Below, piece by piece: positions 47,795-55,452 of a stretch of DNA of 55,452 bases (its first letter is position 1; each line of letters starts with the position of its first letter). Below the pieces are notes generated by a model. That model did not search any database and was not told where the DNA came from. It was given only the letters and a program-made list of their open reading frames with translations. Position numbers and translations under genes: made by a program. The stretch comes from Gammaproteobacteria bacterium (GTDB lineage Bacteria; Pseudomonadota; Gammaproteobacteria; JAGOUN01): the NCBI GenBank assembly GCA_021208965.1, contig JAJOJD010000033.1, forward strand, positions 1 through 55,452. Direction: 5' to 3'.

Positions 47795-49159
47795 ATGAGA
47801 GTCAGTGTTGTTATCTTGGCTGCTGGCCGCGGGACACGTATGCTTTCTTCTCATGTGCCGAAAGTATTACATACGATTGGCGGAAAGAGTCTTTTGGATC
47901 ATGTCGTTTCTGCGGCACAATCGTTAGACCCTGAAAATATTTTTGTTGTTTATGGTCATCAGGGAGATGTTTTACGGGAACAGTCTTCGCATTTGCCAGT
48001 GACTTGGGTGCTGCAGGAAGAGCAGCTGGGTACGGGGCATGCGCTGATACAAGTGATGCCTCATGTTAAAATCCATCAGCAACTGATTGTCTTAAGTGGA
48101 GATGTTCCTTTAATTTCTTCATTCACCTTGCGTGAGTTGTTGCGTGTATCGTCTCAGAATCACGTGGGTGTTGTCACGGCGAATGTTGATGACCCTGCAG
48201 GCTTGGGTAGAATTGTTCGAGATCATCAGGGAAATTTTCTGGCTATTGTCGAACATAAAGATGCCACACATGCACAGCGATCTATCACAGAAGTTAATAG
48301 TGGCATTTATTGTTTTCCGACAGCCTGTCTTTCTCATTGGTTATCTCAAGTAAACGCAAATAATGCGCAAAAAGAATTATATCTGACGGATGTGTTAGGT
48401 ATCGCATTACAAGAAGGCGTCAAGGTTAACACGGTATTACCACAACACAATCACGAAATATTAGGGGTTAACGATCGAATCCAATTAGCTCTTGTTGAAC
48501 GCTGTTACCAAAAACAGCGAGCAGAGTTGCTCATGTTGCAAGGGGTAACGTTGCGTGATCCTGCGCGAGTCGACATTCGTGGAGAGCTTGTCGTTGGGCA
48601 AGACAGTGTGATTGATTGTAACGTTATTTTCGAAGATAAGGTTTCTATTGGTGTTAATTGTTTTATCGGGTCAAATTGTATCATTAAGAATTCTGTGATT
48701 GGCGATGGTGTCATTATTAAAGCGAACTCTATGATTGAAGATTCCGTGGTCGAAGATCATTGTCATATTGGCCCATTTGCGCGTATTCGTCCAGATAGTT
48801 ATTTGGAGCAGTATTCGCATGTGGGTAATTTTGTCGAAATTAAAAAAAGCCGTTTGGGGCACTCTTCTAAAGTGAATCATCTGTCCTATATTGGTGATGC
48901 GAGTGTTGGGCATAGGGTTAATATTGGCGCAGGGACGATTACGTGTAATTATGATGGAGTAAATAAGCATCAGACGACGATTGGTGATGGTGCTTTTATT
49001 GGTTCGGGAACAGAGCTAGTTGCGCCGGTTGAAGTTGGCGCAGGTGCGTTTATCGGTGCCGGTTCAACGATTACACAACATGCTCCTCCACATGAATTAA
49101 CGCTCGCAAGAGTGAAACAAGAAACGATTAAAGATTGGAAACGCAGGGAGAAAAAATAA
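47795..49159 (+). CDS. glmU: Bifunctional GlmU: UDP-GlcNAc pyrophosphorylase / glucosamine-1-P acetyltransferase
   Basis: GlmU makes UDP-GlcNAc, the precursor of peptidoglycan and LPS. The N-terminal uridylyltransferase has the LAAGRGTRM loop and VPKVLHTIGGKSLLDHV, with LQEEQLGTGHAL and LSGDVPLI. The C-terminal left-handed beta-helix runs from about residue 250 and includes FARIRPDSYLEQYSHVGNFV, the catalytic-His region VNHLSYIGDASVGHRVNIGA and GTITCNYDGVNKHQT. The length, 454 residues, is normal. Ribosome site AGGAA precedes the ATG. Its TAA overlaps the glmS ATG by one base. Confidence 0.98.
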   Translation: MRVSVVILAAGRGTRMLSSHVPKVLHTIGGKSLLDHVVSAAQSLDPENIFVVYGHQGDVLREQSSHLPVTWVLQEEQLGTGHALIQVMPHVKIHQQLIVLSGDVPLISSFTLRELLRVSSQNHVGVVTANVDDPAGLGRIVRDHQGNFLAIVEHKDATHAQRSITEVNSGIYCFPTACLSHWLSQVNANNAQKELYLTDVLGIALQEGVKVNTVLPQHNHEILGVNDRIQLALVERCYQKQRAELLMLQGVTLRDPARVDIRGELVVGQDSVIDCNVIFEDKVSIGVNCFIGSNCIIKNSVIGDGVIIKANSMIEDSVVEDHCHIGPFARIRPDSYLEQYSHVGNFVEIKKSRLGHSSKVNHLSYIGDASVGHRVNIGAGTITCNYDGVNKHQTTIGDGAFIGSGTELVAPVEVGAGAFIGAGSTITQHAPPHELTLARVKQETIKDWKRREKK

Positions 49160-50988
49160 TGTGTGGAATTGTTGGAGCGGTCAGTCATCAACGTGATGTA
49201 ACCCCTGTATTGATGGAGGGTTTACGTCGTCTAGAGTATCGTGGTTATGATTCGGCTGGTGTTGCTGTATTGGTTGACGATGCGATTGTTCGCTGTCGAG
49301 TATTGGGCAAAGTACAAGGCTTATCGAATGCCTTAGAGCAGGCGCCTATTCACGGTTATTTGGGGATTGCGCATACACGGTGGGCAACCCATGGAGAACC
49401 TAGCGAACATAATGCGCATCCGCATATGTCGCATCATTTGGCGCTTGTGCATAACGGTATTATTGAGAACTATGTTGAGCTGCGTACCGAATTAATGGCA
49501 TCGGGATACGTGTTTTTGTCACAAACAGATACTGAAGTGATTGCACATTTGATCGATCACTATTATCAACAAAAAAACGATTTATTGTATGCTGTGCAGC
49601 AATCAGTCTCTCGCTTGCGTGGAGCCTATGGCGTCGCCATTATTCACGAGCACTTTCCTCAGAGGATGATTGTCGTTCGAAGTGGCAGTCCTATTGTTAT
49701 TGGTTTGGGTGAGAATGAAAACTTTATTGCGTCCGATCCTTTTGCCTTGTTGCCAGTGACACAACGATTCCAGTATTTAGAGGAAGGTGATATTGCAGAT
49801 ATTAGCCCTGATCATGTCGATTTATATAATCTTCAAGGGTCTCCTGTCACGCGAAAAATAAAAACGCTGGATATGAAAGAAGATGTTGCGAATAAGGGAG
49901 AATATGAACATTTCATGCAGAAAGAAATTTTTGAGCAAGCAGAAGCGATCACGTCAACCTTGGAAGGAAGAGTGTTGCATGGGCATGTCTTAGAAAGAAT
50001 TTTTGGCGAAAAAGCGGAGAGTGTTTTTCCAAGCGTGAGACACGTGCAAATTATTGCGTGCGGAACCAGCTATCATGCTGGATTAATTGCTGCTTATTGG
50101 TTAGAAGAAATTGCACAGATTGAATGTCGGGTTGATATTGCCAGTGAATTTCGGTATCGAAATGTTATTGTGCCAGAGTCCTCTTTATTGGTTTGCATTT
50201 CTCAGTCAGGAGAAACGGCAGATACGCTTGCTGCTTTACGTCAATCGGCGCATAAGGCTTATGTGGCTTCTTTAGCGATTTGTAACGCACCAGAAAGCTC
50301 GTTGGTCAGAGAAGCCGATATCGTCTTTATGACACGTGCTGGGCGTGAAATTGGGGTAGCTTCAACAAAGGCTTTTACGACTCAGTTAGCGGCATTGTTG
50401 CTGTTGACATTAACGCTCGCAAAAAATCATAAAAAAAATACCCGTGCTGAGAAAAATTTATTAGCCGCTTTAGAACAGTTACCCAGCCTGATTCAGGATG
50501 TATTACAATTAGATCTTCGTATTAAACAGCTAGCCTCCTTATTTAAAGAAAAAACGAGTGCGTTATTTTTAGGTCGTGGGACGAATTTTCCCGTTGCTTT
50601 AGAAGGTGCGTTAAAGTTAAAAGAAATTTCTTATCTTCATGCGGAAGGATATGCCGCGGGAGAATTGAAACATGGACCCATTGCGTTGATTGATCACACC
50701 ATGCCCGTGATTGTTATTGCCCCGAGTGATTCTTGGATAGAGAAGTTGCGATCAAATATTGAGGAAGTGCGTAGTCGAGGGGGAGTGGTCATCGTTTTCA
50801 CGGATCAAAATTCGGGTATTCATGAAGAAGCAGGTCTGACAGTGATACGTTTGCCGTCGGTGCATCCGATGTTGACGCCTATTGTGTATGCGATTCCGTT
50901 GCAGTTGTTATCTTATCATGTGGCTGTTGCTCGAGGGACAGATGTTGACCAGCCGCGGAATTTAGCGAAGTCAGTCACCGTTGAGTAG
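49159..50988 (+). CDS. glmS: Glutamine--fructose-6-phosphate aminotransferase GlmS
   Basis: GlmS makes glucosamine 6-phosphate from fructose 6-phosphate and glutamine, the first step toward UDP-GlcNAc. The ATG at 49159 is fixed because Met is removed to leave Cys as the N-terminal nucleophile (MCGIVGAVSHQRDVTPVLME). The glutaminase domain has LGIAHTRWATHGEPSEHNAH, and the two isomerase (SIS) domains show CGTSYHAGLIAAYW, SQSGETADTLAALR and GRGTNFPVALEGALKLKEIS, ending DVDQPRNLAKSVTVE. 609 residues. It overlaps glmU by one base (TAATG). No glmS ribozyme is seen upstream, as expected for a gammaproteobacterium. Confidence 0.98.
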   Translation: MCGIVGAVSHQRDVTPVLMEGLRRLEYRGYDSAGVAVLVDDAIVRCRVLGKVQGLSNALEQAPIHGYLGIAHTRWATHGEPSEHNAHPHMSHHLALVHNGIIENYVELRTELMASGYVFLSQTDTEVIAHLIDHYYQQKNDLLYAVQQSVSRLRGAYGVAIIHEHFPQRMIVVRSGSPIVIGLGENENFIASDPFALLPVTQRFQYLEEGDIADISPDHVDLYNLQGSPVTRKIKTLDMKEDVANKGEYEHFMQKEIFEQAEAITSTLEGRVLHGHVLERIFGEKAESVFPSVRHVQIIACGTSYHAGLIAAYWLEEIAQIECRVDIASEFRYRNVIVPESSLLVCISQSGETADTLAALRQSAHKAYVASLAICNAPESSLVREADIVFMTRAGREIGVASTKAFTTQLAALLLLTLTLAKNHKKNTRAEKNLLAALEQLPSLIQDVLQLDLRIKQLASLFKEKTSALFLGRGTNFPVALEGALKLKEISYLHAEGYAAGELKHGPIALIDHTMPVIVIAPSDSWIEKLRSNIEEVRSRGGVVIVFTDQNSGIHEEAGLTVIRLPSVHPMLTPIVYAIPLQLLSYHVAVARGTDVDQPRNLAKSVTVE

Positions 50989-51056
50989 TGGCGTTAGTAG
51001 CCAAGATTAAGGGCTTATAGTAACATTCGTAATAATGTTCGATTTTGAGGGCTTCC

Positions 51057-51938
51057 ATGCCGCGTTATCTTGATCCTAAAAATGATTTGGTGTTTAAAAA
51101 GATTTTTGGACGCCATCCTAACTTGCTGGTAAGTTTTTTGAACGCGGTGTTACCGTTGCCAGAAGGTAAGGTGATTGAGCGAGTTGAGTATCTGCCGACG
51201 GAGAATGTTCCTGAGCTTCCAAAAATTGAAAAACGTAGTATTGTCGACGTTCGTTGTTATGATCAGTATCAGCGTCATTTTATTGTTGAAATGCAGATGG
51301 CGTTTACCCAGCATTTTATCCAACGCTTATTGTATAACGTGACCTCCGTATATACGCGCCAAATTAAAATTGCACAGCAGTATCAAGCTTTAAACCCTGT
51401 GTATGGTTTATCGTTGGTGCATGAAGCATTTTCGCGGGAACCTGGCTGGCTGCATCATTATCAATTGATGCATCAGGAGAATTTGAGCAATACGCTTGAT
51501 GATATTCATCTTGTGTTACTCGAACTGCCTAAGTTTAAGCCTAAGACATCGCAAGAAAGAAGAATGACGGTTTTGTGGTTACGGTTTCTGACGGAAATCA
51601 ATGAATTGACCAGCAGTGTTGATGCGGAACTCTTCAGTGTTCCTGAAATTGAAGAAGCGTTGAAATTAGCTGAAGAGTCAGCGTTTACAGCGGCGGAACT
51701 CGATGCCTACTCACGTCATTGGGATGAAGTTCGTACTTATCGGATGTCGCTCAGTGACAAACTCGAGGAGGGGCTAGAAAAAGGTCGGGCGGAAGGATTG
51801 GCGGAAGGATTAGCGGAAGGCAAAGCGCGAGAACAACGGAATATTGCGAAGAAAATGCTGGCTGTTGGTTTACCAATAGCAACAATTATCCAAATTTCAG
51901 GGTTGGCCGAAGAAGACATTCTGCGTTTACGCGAATAG
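51057..51938 (+). CDS. Rpn-family PD-(D/E)XK nuclease (putative transposase-like)
   Basis: A 293-residue protein of the recombination-promoting nuclease / PD-(D/E)XK transposase family (PF12784). The opening YLDPKNDLVFKKIFGRHPNL is the family hallmark. The nuclease core has SIVDVRC (Asp about residue 64) and HFIVEMQM (Glu and Gln, about 79-81). The C-terminal part has EGLEKGRAEGLAEGLAEGKA repeats and a short helix-turn-helix-like end, AKKMLAVGLPIATIIQISGL. ATG 51057 is chosen because GAGGG lies six bases upstream; the frame opens at TTG 51045. No insertion-sequence ends were found around it. Members are thought to nick DNA and are often carried in many copies. Confidence 0.88.
   Translation: MPRYLDPKNDLVFKKIFGRHPNLLVSFLNAVLPLPEGKVIERVEYLPTENVPELPKIEKRSIVDVRCYDQYQRHFIVEMQMAFTQHFIQRLLYNVTSVYTRQIKIAQQYQALNPVYGLSLVHEAFSREPGWLHHYQLMHQENLSNTLDDIHLVLLELPKFKPKTSQERRMTVLWLRFLTEINELTSSVDAELFSVPEIEEALKLAEESAFTAAELDAYSRHWDEVRTYRMSLSDKLEEGLEKGRAEGLAEGLAEGKAREQRNIAKKMLAVGLPIATIIQISGLAEEDILRLRE
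51789..51824 (+). repeat. 12-base tandem repeat in the nuclease gene
   Basis: GCGGAAGGATTG, GCGGAAGGATTA and the diverged GCGGAAGGCAAA follow one another and encode AEGL, AEGL and AEGK. The unit keeps the frame, so copy-number change would alter the length of the EG-rich segment only. Confidence 0.8.
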
Positions 51939-51978
51939 TTGTCTGTCAGTTAATTTCGGTAGAATAAAATATAATGTA

Positions 51979-53103
51979 CTATAAGAAAAGACGACATAGA
52001 TCATTTAGATATTGTTTTCCTAACGCCGTTGTTTCAATGTTTTCTTGATCTTTCAATAATCCCTGTTGAATCGCTGATGACATAGGGGTGAATAAAATTG
52101 TTCGAGATAATTGAGTTCTTTCTTCAAATAGATCAAAAGAAACGGGTTGATATAAGCGCAATGCATTAAGCATAAATTCAAATACAGTATCTTTTTCTTG
52201 AGGACGTAGTTGATTCGAAATGAAATTTCTTTTTTGATCAAGATAACTATGCGGGGATTTGTGGTTCCAATGACGTATTATTTTGTCATCGATGGTTAAT
52301 TTGCTGTGTGCACCAGCGCCAATCCCTAAATAATCGCCATAAAGCCAATAGTTTTTATTATGTATTGATTGTTTGCCGTCAAGAGAATAGGCTGAAATTT
52401 CATAGCGTTCATATTGATGAGTATTTAATAGATGTAAGCCTTGCGCTTCTATTTCTTCTAATATTTTTTCATCCGGAAGAATAGGCGTATGTCGGTAAAA
52501 ATAAGTATTGGGTTCTATCGTTAATTGATACCATGAGAGATGTGTTGGTCTGTAGTTAACGGCATGCTGTAAATCATGTAATGCATCGGTAATGGATTGT
52601 GTTGGTAAACCATGCATAATATCAATATTAAAGTTAGTAAATCCTGCTTTTTTGACTGTTTCTATCGAGTTATGCGCGTCGGCGCCATCATGAATTCTGC
52701 CTAAAATTTTTAGTTTATCGCCTTGAAAACTTTGTATACCGAGTGATAAACGATTAATGCCAATGATAAAATAGTCTTTGAATCGTTGTTGTTCTACCGT
52801 TCCGGGATTGGCTTCTAGTGTTATTTCGCAATTCTCTGAAAACTTGATCAGTGAACGAAAGGTTTTTAAAAGCTTATCTAAACTTCTCGCTGAAAATAAA
52901 CTCGGTGTTCCACCGCCAAAAAAAACACTGCTGATTTCTCTATGACCGATAGTCTCAATGTGTGATATAAAATCGTTAATTAATCGGTCTATGTAAGCAT
53001 CTTCGGGTAGCGTTGTTGTTAATGCATGGGAATTAAAATCGCAATAAGGGCATTTTTTAATACACCAAGGAAGATGAATATATAGCGATAAAGGAATAGT
53101 CAT
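51979..53103 (-). CDS. hemW: Radical-SAM heme chaperone HemW
   Basis: A 374-residue radical-SAM protein. The iron-sulfur motif is IHLPWCIKKCPYCDFNSHA with Cys14, Cys18 and Cys21, the HemW form rather than the extended motif of true HemN. SVFFGGGTPSLFSARSLDKL, ANPGTVEQQRF, GINRLSLGIQSF and FNIDIMHGLPTQ are all typical. HemW is a heme-binding chaperone; older annotations call it an oxygen-independent coproporphyrinogen oxidase-like protein. The start overlaps the coaE stop by four bases, so it belongs to the pilC-pilD-coaE-hemW unit. Confidence 0.93.
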   Translation of the reverse strand: MTIPLSLYIHLPWCIKKCPYCDFNSHALTTTLPEDAYIDRLINDFISHIETIGHREISSVFFGGGTPSLFSARSLDKLLKTFRSLIKFSENCEITLEANPGTVEQQRFKDYFIIGINRLSLGIQSFQGDKLKILGRIHDGADAHNSIETVKKAGFTNFNIDIMHGLPTQSITDALHDLQHAVNYRPTHLSWYQLTIEPNTYFYRHTPILPDEKILEEIEAQGLHLLNTHQYERYEISAYSLDGKQSIHNKNYWLYGDYLGIGAGAHSKLTIDDKIIRHWNHKSPHSYLDQKRNFISNQLRPQEKDTVFEFMLNALRLYQPVSFDLFEERTQLSRTILFTPMSSAIQQGLLKDQENIETTALGKQYLNDLCRLFL

Positions 53104-53720
53104 AACGACAACTGAACAGATTTTGATACATGTAAGTACTTTTCATGTAGTATTTTTACTTTTGATAACAAGGAGGCTAAATCGCCCTCGTTGATGAGTA
53201 TGTCATGAGCCATCATATTTCTTTTTTGACGTGTTTGTTGTTGTTGAACGATTTTTTTTGATTCTTCAACAGACAATCCTGAACGTTGTTTTGCGCGTTG
53301 ATACTGAGTTTGTTCGTCACAGTCTATCACTAACACGTAATTAATCCATGGATATGTATTGTTAGATTCGGCTAACAGAGGAATTTCTACAACGACGTAG
53401 GGAGACGTTGACGATAAAAATTGCTCAAAAAGGCGTTTCCGTATCAAGGGGTGCACATAATTTTCCAGCCATTTTTTTTCTCGAGGAGTATTAAAAATGA
53501 TGTGGCGTAGCTTTTCTCGATCAATTTGTTTGTTGGGTAGGAGAATGTCTTGACCGAAGTGTTGAACAATATTGGAATACGCTATCCCGTTAACGTGCGT
53601 TATGTCATGCGCGGTTTGATCCGCATTGAGCGTTTCTATGCCGAGTGAGTGAAACATGTTAAGTACCGTTGTTTTTCCTGATGCAAGGCCGCCAGTTAAG
53701 GCAACGGCAAATGTTGACAT
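53100..53720 (-). CDS. coaE: Dephospho-CoA kinase CoaE
   Basis: CoaE phosphorylates dephospho-CoA, the last step of coenzyme A synthesis. The 206-residue protein begins FAVALTGGLASGKTTVLNMF, containing the P-loop, with LNADQTAHDI (the conserved Asp) next and VVVEIPLLAESN and QRAKQRSGLSVEESKKIV later. The length is normal. It follows pilD by 3 bases and overlaps hemW by four. The pilD-coaE order is common in gammaproteobacteria. Confidence 0.96.
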   Translation of the reverse strand: MSTFAVALTGGLASGKTTVLNMFHSLGIETLNADQTAHDITHVNGIAYSNIVQHFGQDILLPNKQIDREKLRHIIFNTPREKKWLENYVHPLIRKRLFEQFLSSTSPYVVVEIPLLAESNNTYPWINYVLVIDCDEQTQYQRAKQRSGLSVEESKKIVQQQQTRQKRNMMAHDILINEGDLASLLSKVKILHEKYLHVSKSVQLSL

Positions 53721-53723
53721 GGC

Positions 53724-54476
53724 TTATAATCCTAGTAATAAAATTTGAATTTTATTTGGCCATAGCAAAGCTAGCCAGGCGCCCAAGCCAAGAAAAGGCC
53801 CGAAAGCAAGTGGAGTGGCGTGATGTTTTTTTTGGATGATTTTTCGTAAAAAGATGACGATCAATGCGGATAGAGAGGCCATCAATAAAATAGCGGGTAA
53901 GGATACACTGCCTGTCCAGGCTGCAAGAGCAGCAAAAAATTTTATATCGCCTTGTCCTAATCCTTCTTTCTTTTTTATCCATTGAAATAATGTTGCAATA
54001 ATGAACAAACTCAGATAAGCAATTAACGTGCTAAGTATGGCTTGTGCAGCACTCATATGTAGATTCCAGCAGCTGAACAGTAATCCAGTCCATAAGAGGA
54101 TGTAGGTTAGTTCATCTGGCAACAGTTGATGTCGCGCATCGATGGCACAGCTTGTCATGACGAGCCATGTAAAGATGAGAAGACTGGTTAAAGGAAGTAA
54201 TTGTTCAGTCTGATAAATGGCGAGGAAAGACGTCACGAATAAGAGGCTATCCCATGCGAAGAAATTAAGAGATAAAAAAGGAATAAATAATCGCCACGAC
54301 CTGGTTGGGTCGTCTTTTTGTTCTGGAATATCAAGCAAGCTATCAGGATAGTTGGCGTGTAGATATTCAATGCATTCTGATCGCCATGTTTGTTCTAATA
54401 TCCGAGGGAAATGGATGACGGCAAGATGAAAAAAAATACCAATCGTAAAAACTAATAATATCGAAAAAAATATCAA
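53724..54476 (-). CDS. pilD: Prepilin peptidase PilD, lacking the tetracysteine region
   Basis: PilD cleaves (and usually N-methylates) type IV prepilins and type II pseudopilins. The two catalytic Asp regions are present: CAIDARHQLLPDELTYILLW and GLGQGDIKFFAALAAWTG. About seven hydrophobic helices are seen. The N-terminal segment FHLAVIHFPRILEQTWRSEC is family-like, but the usual loop with two Cys-x-x-Cys pairs, found between the first and second helices, is absent; residues 45-70 instead read DIPEQKDDPTRSWRLFIPFL. The protein is 250 residues against a usual 280-290. Cleavage should be possible, while metal binding by that loop is not. It overlaps pilC by four bases. Confidence 0.88.
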   Translation of the reverse strand: MIFFSILLVFTIGIFFHLAVIHFPRILEQTWRSECIEYLHANYPDSLLDIPEQKDDPTRSWRLFIPFLSLNFFAWDSLLFVTSFLAIYQTEQLLPLTSLLIFTWLVMTSCAIDARHQLLPDELTYILLWTGLLFSCWNLHMSAAQAILSTLIAYLSLFIIATLFQWIKKKEGLGQGDIKFFAALAAWTGSVSLPAILLMASLSALIVIFLRKIIQKKHHATPLAFGPFLGLGAWLALLWPNKIQILLLGL

Positions 54477-55452
54477 TATAAACTTCCTAGTTGAAAAATG
54501 GGTAAATAAATCGCTATCACAATCATTCCTATCATACCTCCTAATAAGATAATGATAAAGGGCTCAATCGTTTTTCCTGCGCGATCAGAGCATTGATTGA
54601 GCTCATCTGACAATTGTTCATAAAGAGTATGGAAGGCATCATCAAGTTGTCCTGTGTTTTCGGCGGAGTTAATCGTTTGAATCGCGAAATAGGGTAAAAA
54701 TCTTGTATTTTTTAATGACTGTGATACAGGTTTACCATGCATGATATCGTTGAGTGCGGCATGAAGTTGTTGCTTGGAGTAGGGGAGGGTGACATGGTCA
54801 ATAGATTCTTTAAACGCTGAGTGAATAGGAATGCCTGATTTAAGCAAGATGAACATGCTAAAACAAAAATGTATTTGGTTCGTGGTTTTAACTATCTTGC
54901 CAATCACAGGTGTTTTGTTAATAAACGCTTCATAAATTTTTATTGAAAAAAAATTATATTCTACTCCATATTTTAATATCAAAAAAATACTTGCGATAAT
55001 TAATAATATAATTCCGTATATCTTTTTTATATGTTGAGCACAATTGAGAATGACAGAAGTGATCCAAGGTAATGGTCGGTGGTGTAGAGAAAATAATGCT
55101 GAGAATTCAGGGATGACCCAGTAAAATATAGCAAACATAATGATAAAACTAGCCGCCAATGTGATGCAAGGATAAATCAATGCTGAGATTATTTTTTGTT
55201 GTATCGTGAATAATTTTTTTAATCTTTTTTGAATAAAGTGCAGTGATTGATCGAGATTTCCACTTATTTCCGCTAAGTGTATTAAAGATATTTCTATTGA
55301 AGAAAATGAGGAATAAGGAATTTTTTTTATGGCGTGAGATAAACTATGTCCTTCTTGTATTTCTTTTAATAGAAGATAACAAAGATACTTAATTTTGAAC
55401 ACATGAGTTTCTGTTTTTATACTTTCTAAGCACGATAATATCGGCATTCCTG
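54473..55452 (-). CDS. pilC: Type IV pilus inner-membrane protein PilC, partial
   Basis: PilC/GspF-family platform protein of the type IV pilus (or type II secretion). The frame runs off the right edge of the window: before the internal Met at 55447 it reads (xCA)-Gly, as in the SGMPI motif, so the real start is beyond. The two GspF repeats are seen: LIHLAEISGNLDQSLHFI and later INSAENTGQLDDAFHTL, each followed by hydrophobic helices, and the second repeat has LLKSGIPIHSAFKES. The last helices (IIILLGGMIGMIVIAIYLPI) are typical. At least 326 residues are in the window; full-length PilC is about 400. It overlaps pilD. Confidence 0.92.
   Translation of the reverse strand, partial: GMPILSCLESIKTETHVFKIKYLCYLLLKEIQEGHSLSHAIKKIPYSSFSSIEISLIHLAEISGNLDQSLHFIQKRLKKLFTIQQKIISALIYPCITLAASFIIMFAIFYWVIPEFSALFSLHHRPLPWITSVILNCAQHIKKIYGIILLIIASIFLILKYGVEYNFFSIKIYEAFINKTPVIGKIVKTTNQIHFCFSMFILLKSGIPIHSAFKESIDHVTLPYSKQQLHAALNDIMHGKPVSQSLKNTRFLPYFAIQTINSAENTGQLDDAFHTLYEQLSDELNQCSDRAGKTIEPFIIILLGGMIGMIVIAIYLPIFQLGSLY

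Noticed and set aside
51057-51938. Complete insertion sequence around the Rpn gene
   Set aside because: No terminal inverted repeats or target duplication were visible on either side.

Overview
The window looks like a chromosomal segment of a gammaproteobacterium with a moderately AT-rich genome. Supporting features are minCDE with csiV, mreBCD followed by a YhdP-type protein, pilC-pilD-coaE, a pdhABC set with a separate alpha/beta E1, and a PPi-type phosphofructokinase. Large repetitive or membrane proteins without recognisable relatives, several with effector-like traits, suggest a host-associated lineage, perhaps Legionellales. That placement is inference: no rRNA or other phylogenetic marker was analysed and no secretion system lies in the window.

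Layout. 1-4849: two outer-membrane/surface proteins, the second a 1246-residue barrel-plus-Ig-repeat protein. 4854-9987: truB, a sugar-phosphate transferase, sat/cysC (PAPS synthesis), cysQ and nhaA. 10094-11626: an orphan polytopic membrane protein. 11648-11796: a consensus promoter and tRNA-Arg(ACG). 11824-13472: an FAD oxidoreductase coupled to an exported protein. 13531-21018: a locus of an Ig-like protein, a coiled-coil protein and a giant helical-repeat protein; the last two are probably one gene. 21019-25882 (minus): TauE-like permease, lgt, pdhA, pdhB, pdhC. 25951-35619: Sel1-repeat protein, mreBCD, YhdP-like protein, FixJ-like regulator, PPi-phosphofructokinase. 35614-37859: an orphan acidic-tailed protein, a short HipA-like relic and a sulfotransferase. 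37926-41670 (minus): minC, minD, minE, csiV and L-serine dehydratase, tightly coupled. 41809-45359: tyrS, a GT39-type glycosyltransferase, aroE. 45337-46302 (minus): ispB. 46424-50988: HD phosphohydrolase, glmU, glmS. 51057-51938: Rpn-type nuclease. 51979-55452 (minus): hemW, coaE, pilD and partial pilC.

The genes support envelope growth and division (mreBCD, minCDE, glmUS, lgt, yhdP), central metabolism (pdhABC, pfp, sdaA, aroE, ispB), and a possible sulfated-glycan route in which Sat/CysC makes PAPS, a sulfotransferase uses it and CysQ clears PAP.

The most striking global feature is frame disruption. At least eleven otherwise intact genes, including mreC, minE, minC, aroE, nhaA, sat/cysC and yhdP, are broken by small indels, almost all of one base in A or T homopolymers. 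Their reading frames are otherwise clean and conserved across each break. Uncorrected homopolymer errors are the simplest explanation; slippage-tolerated or recent pseudogenes are alternatives. Broken genes are listed below over their restored span, with the break position given.
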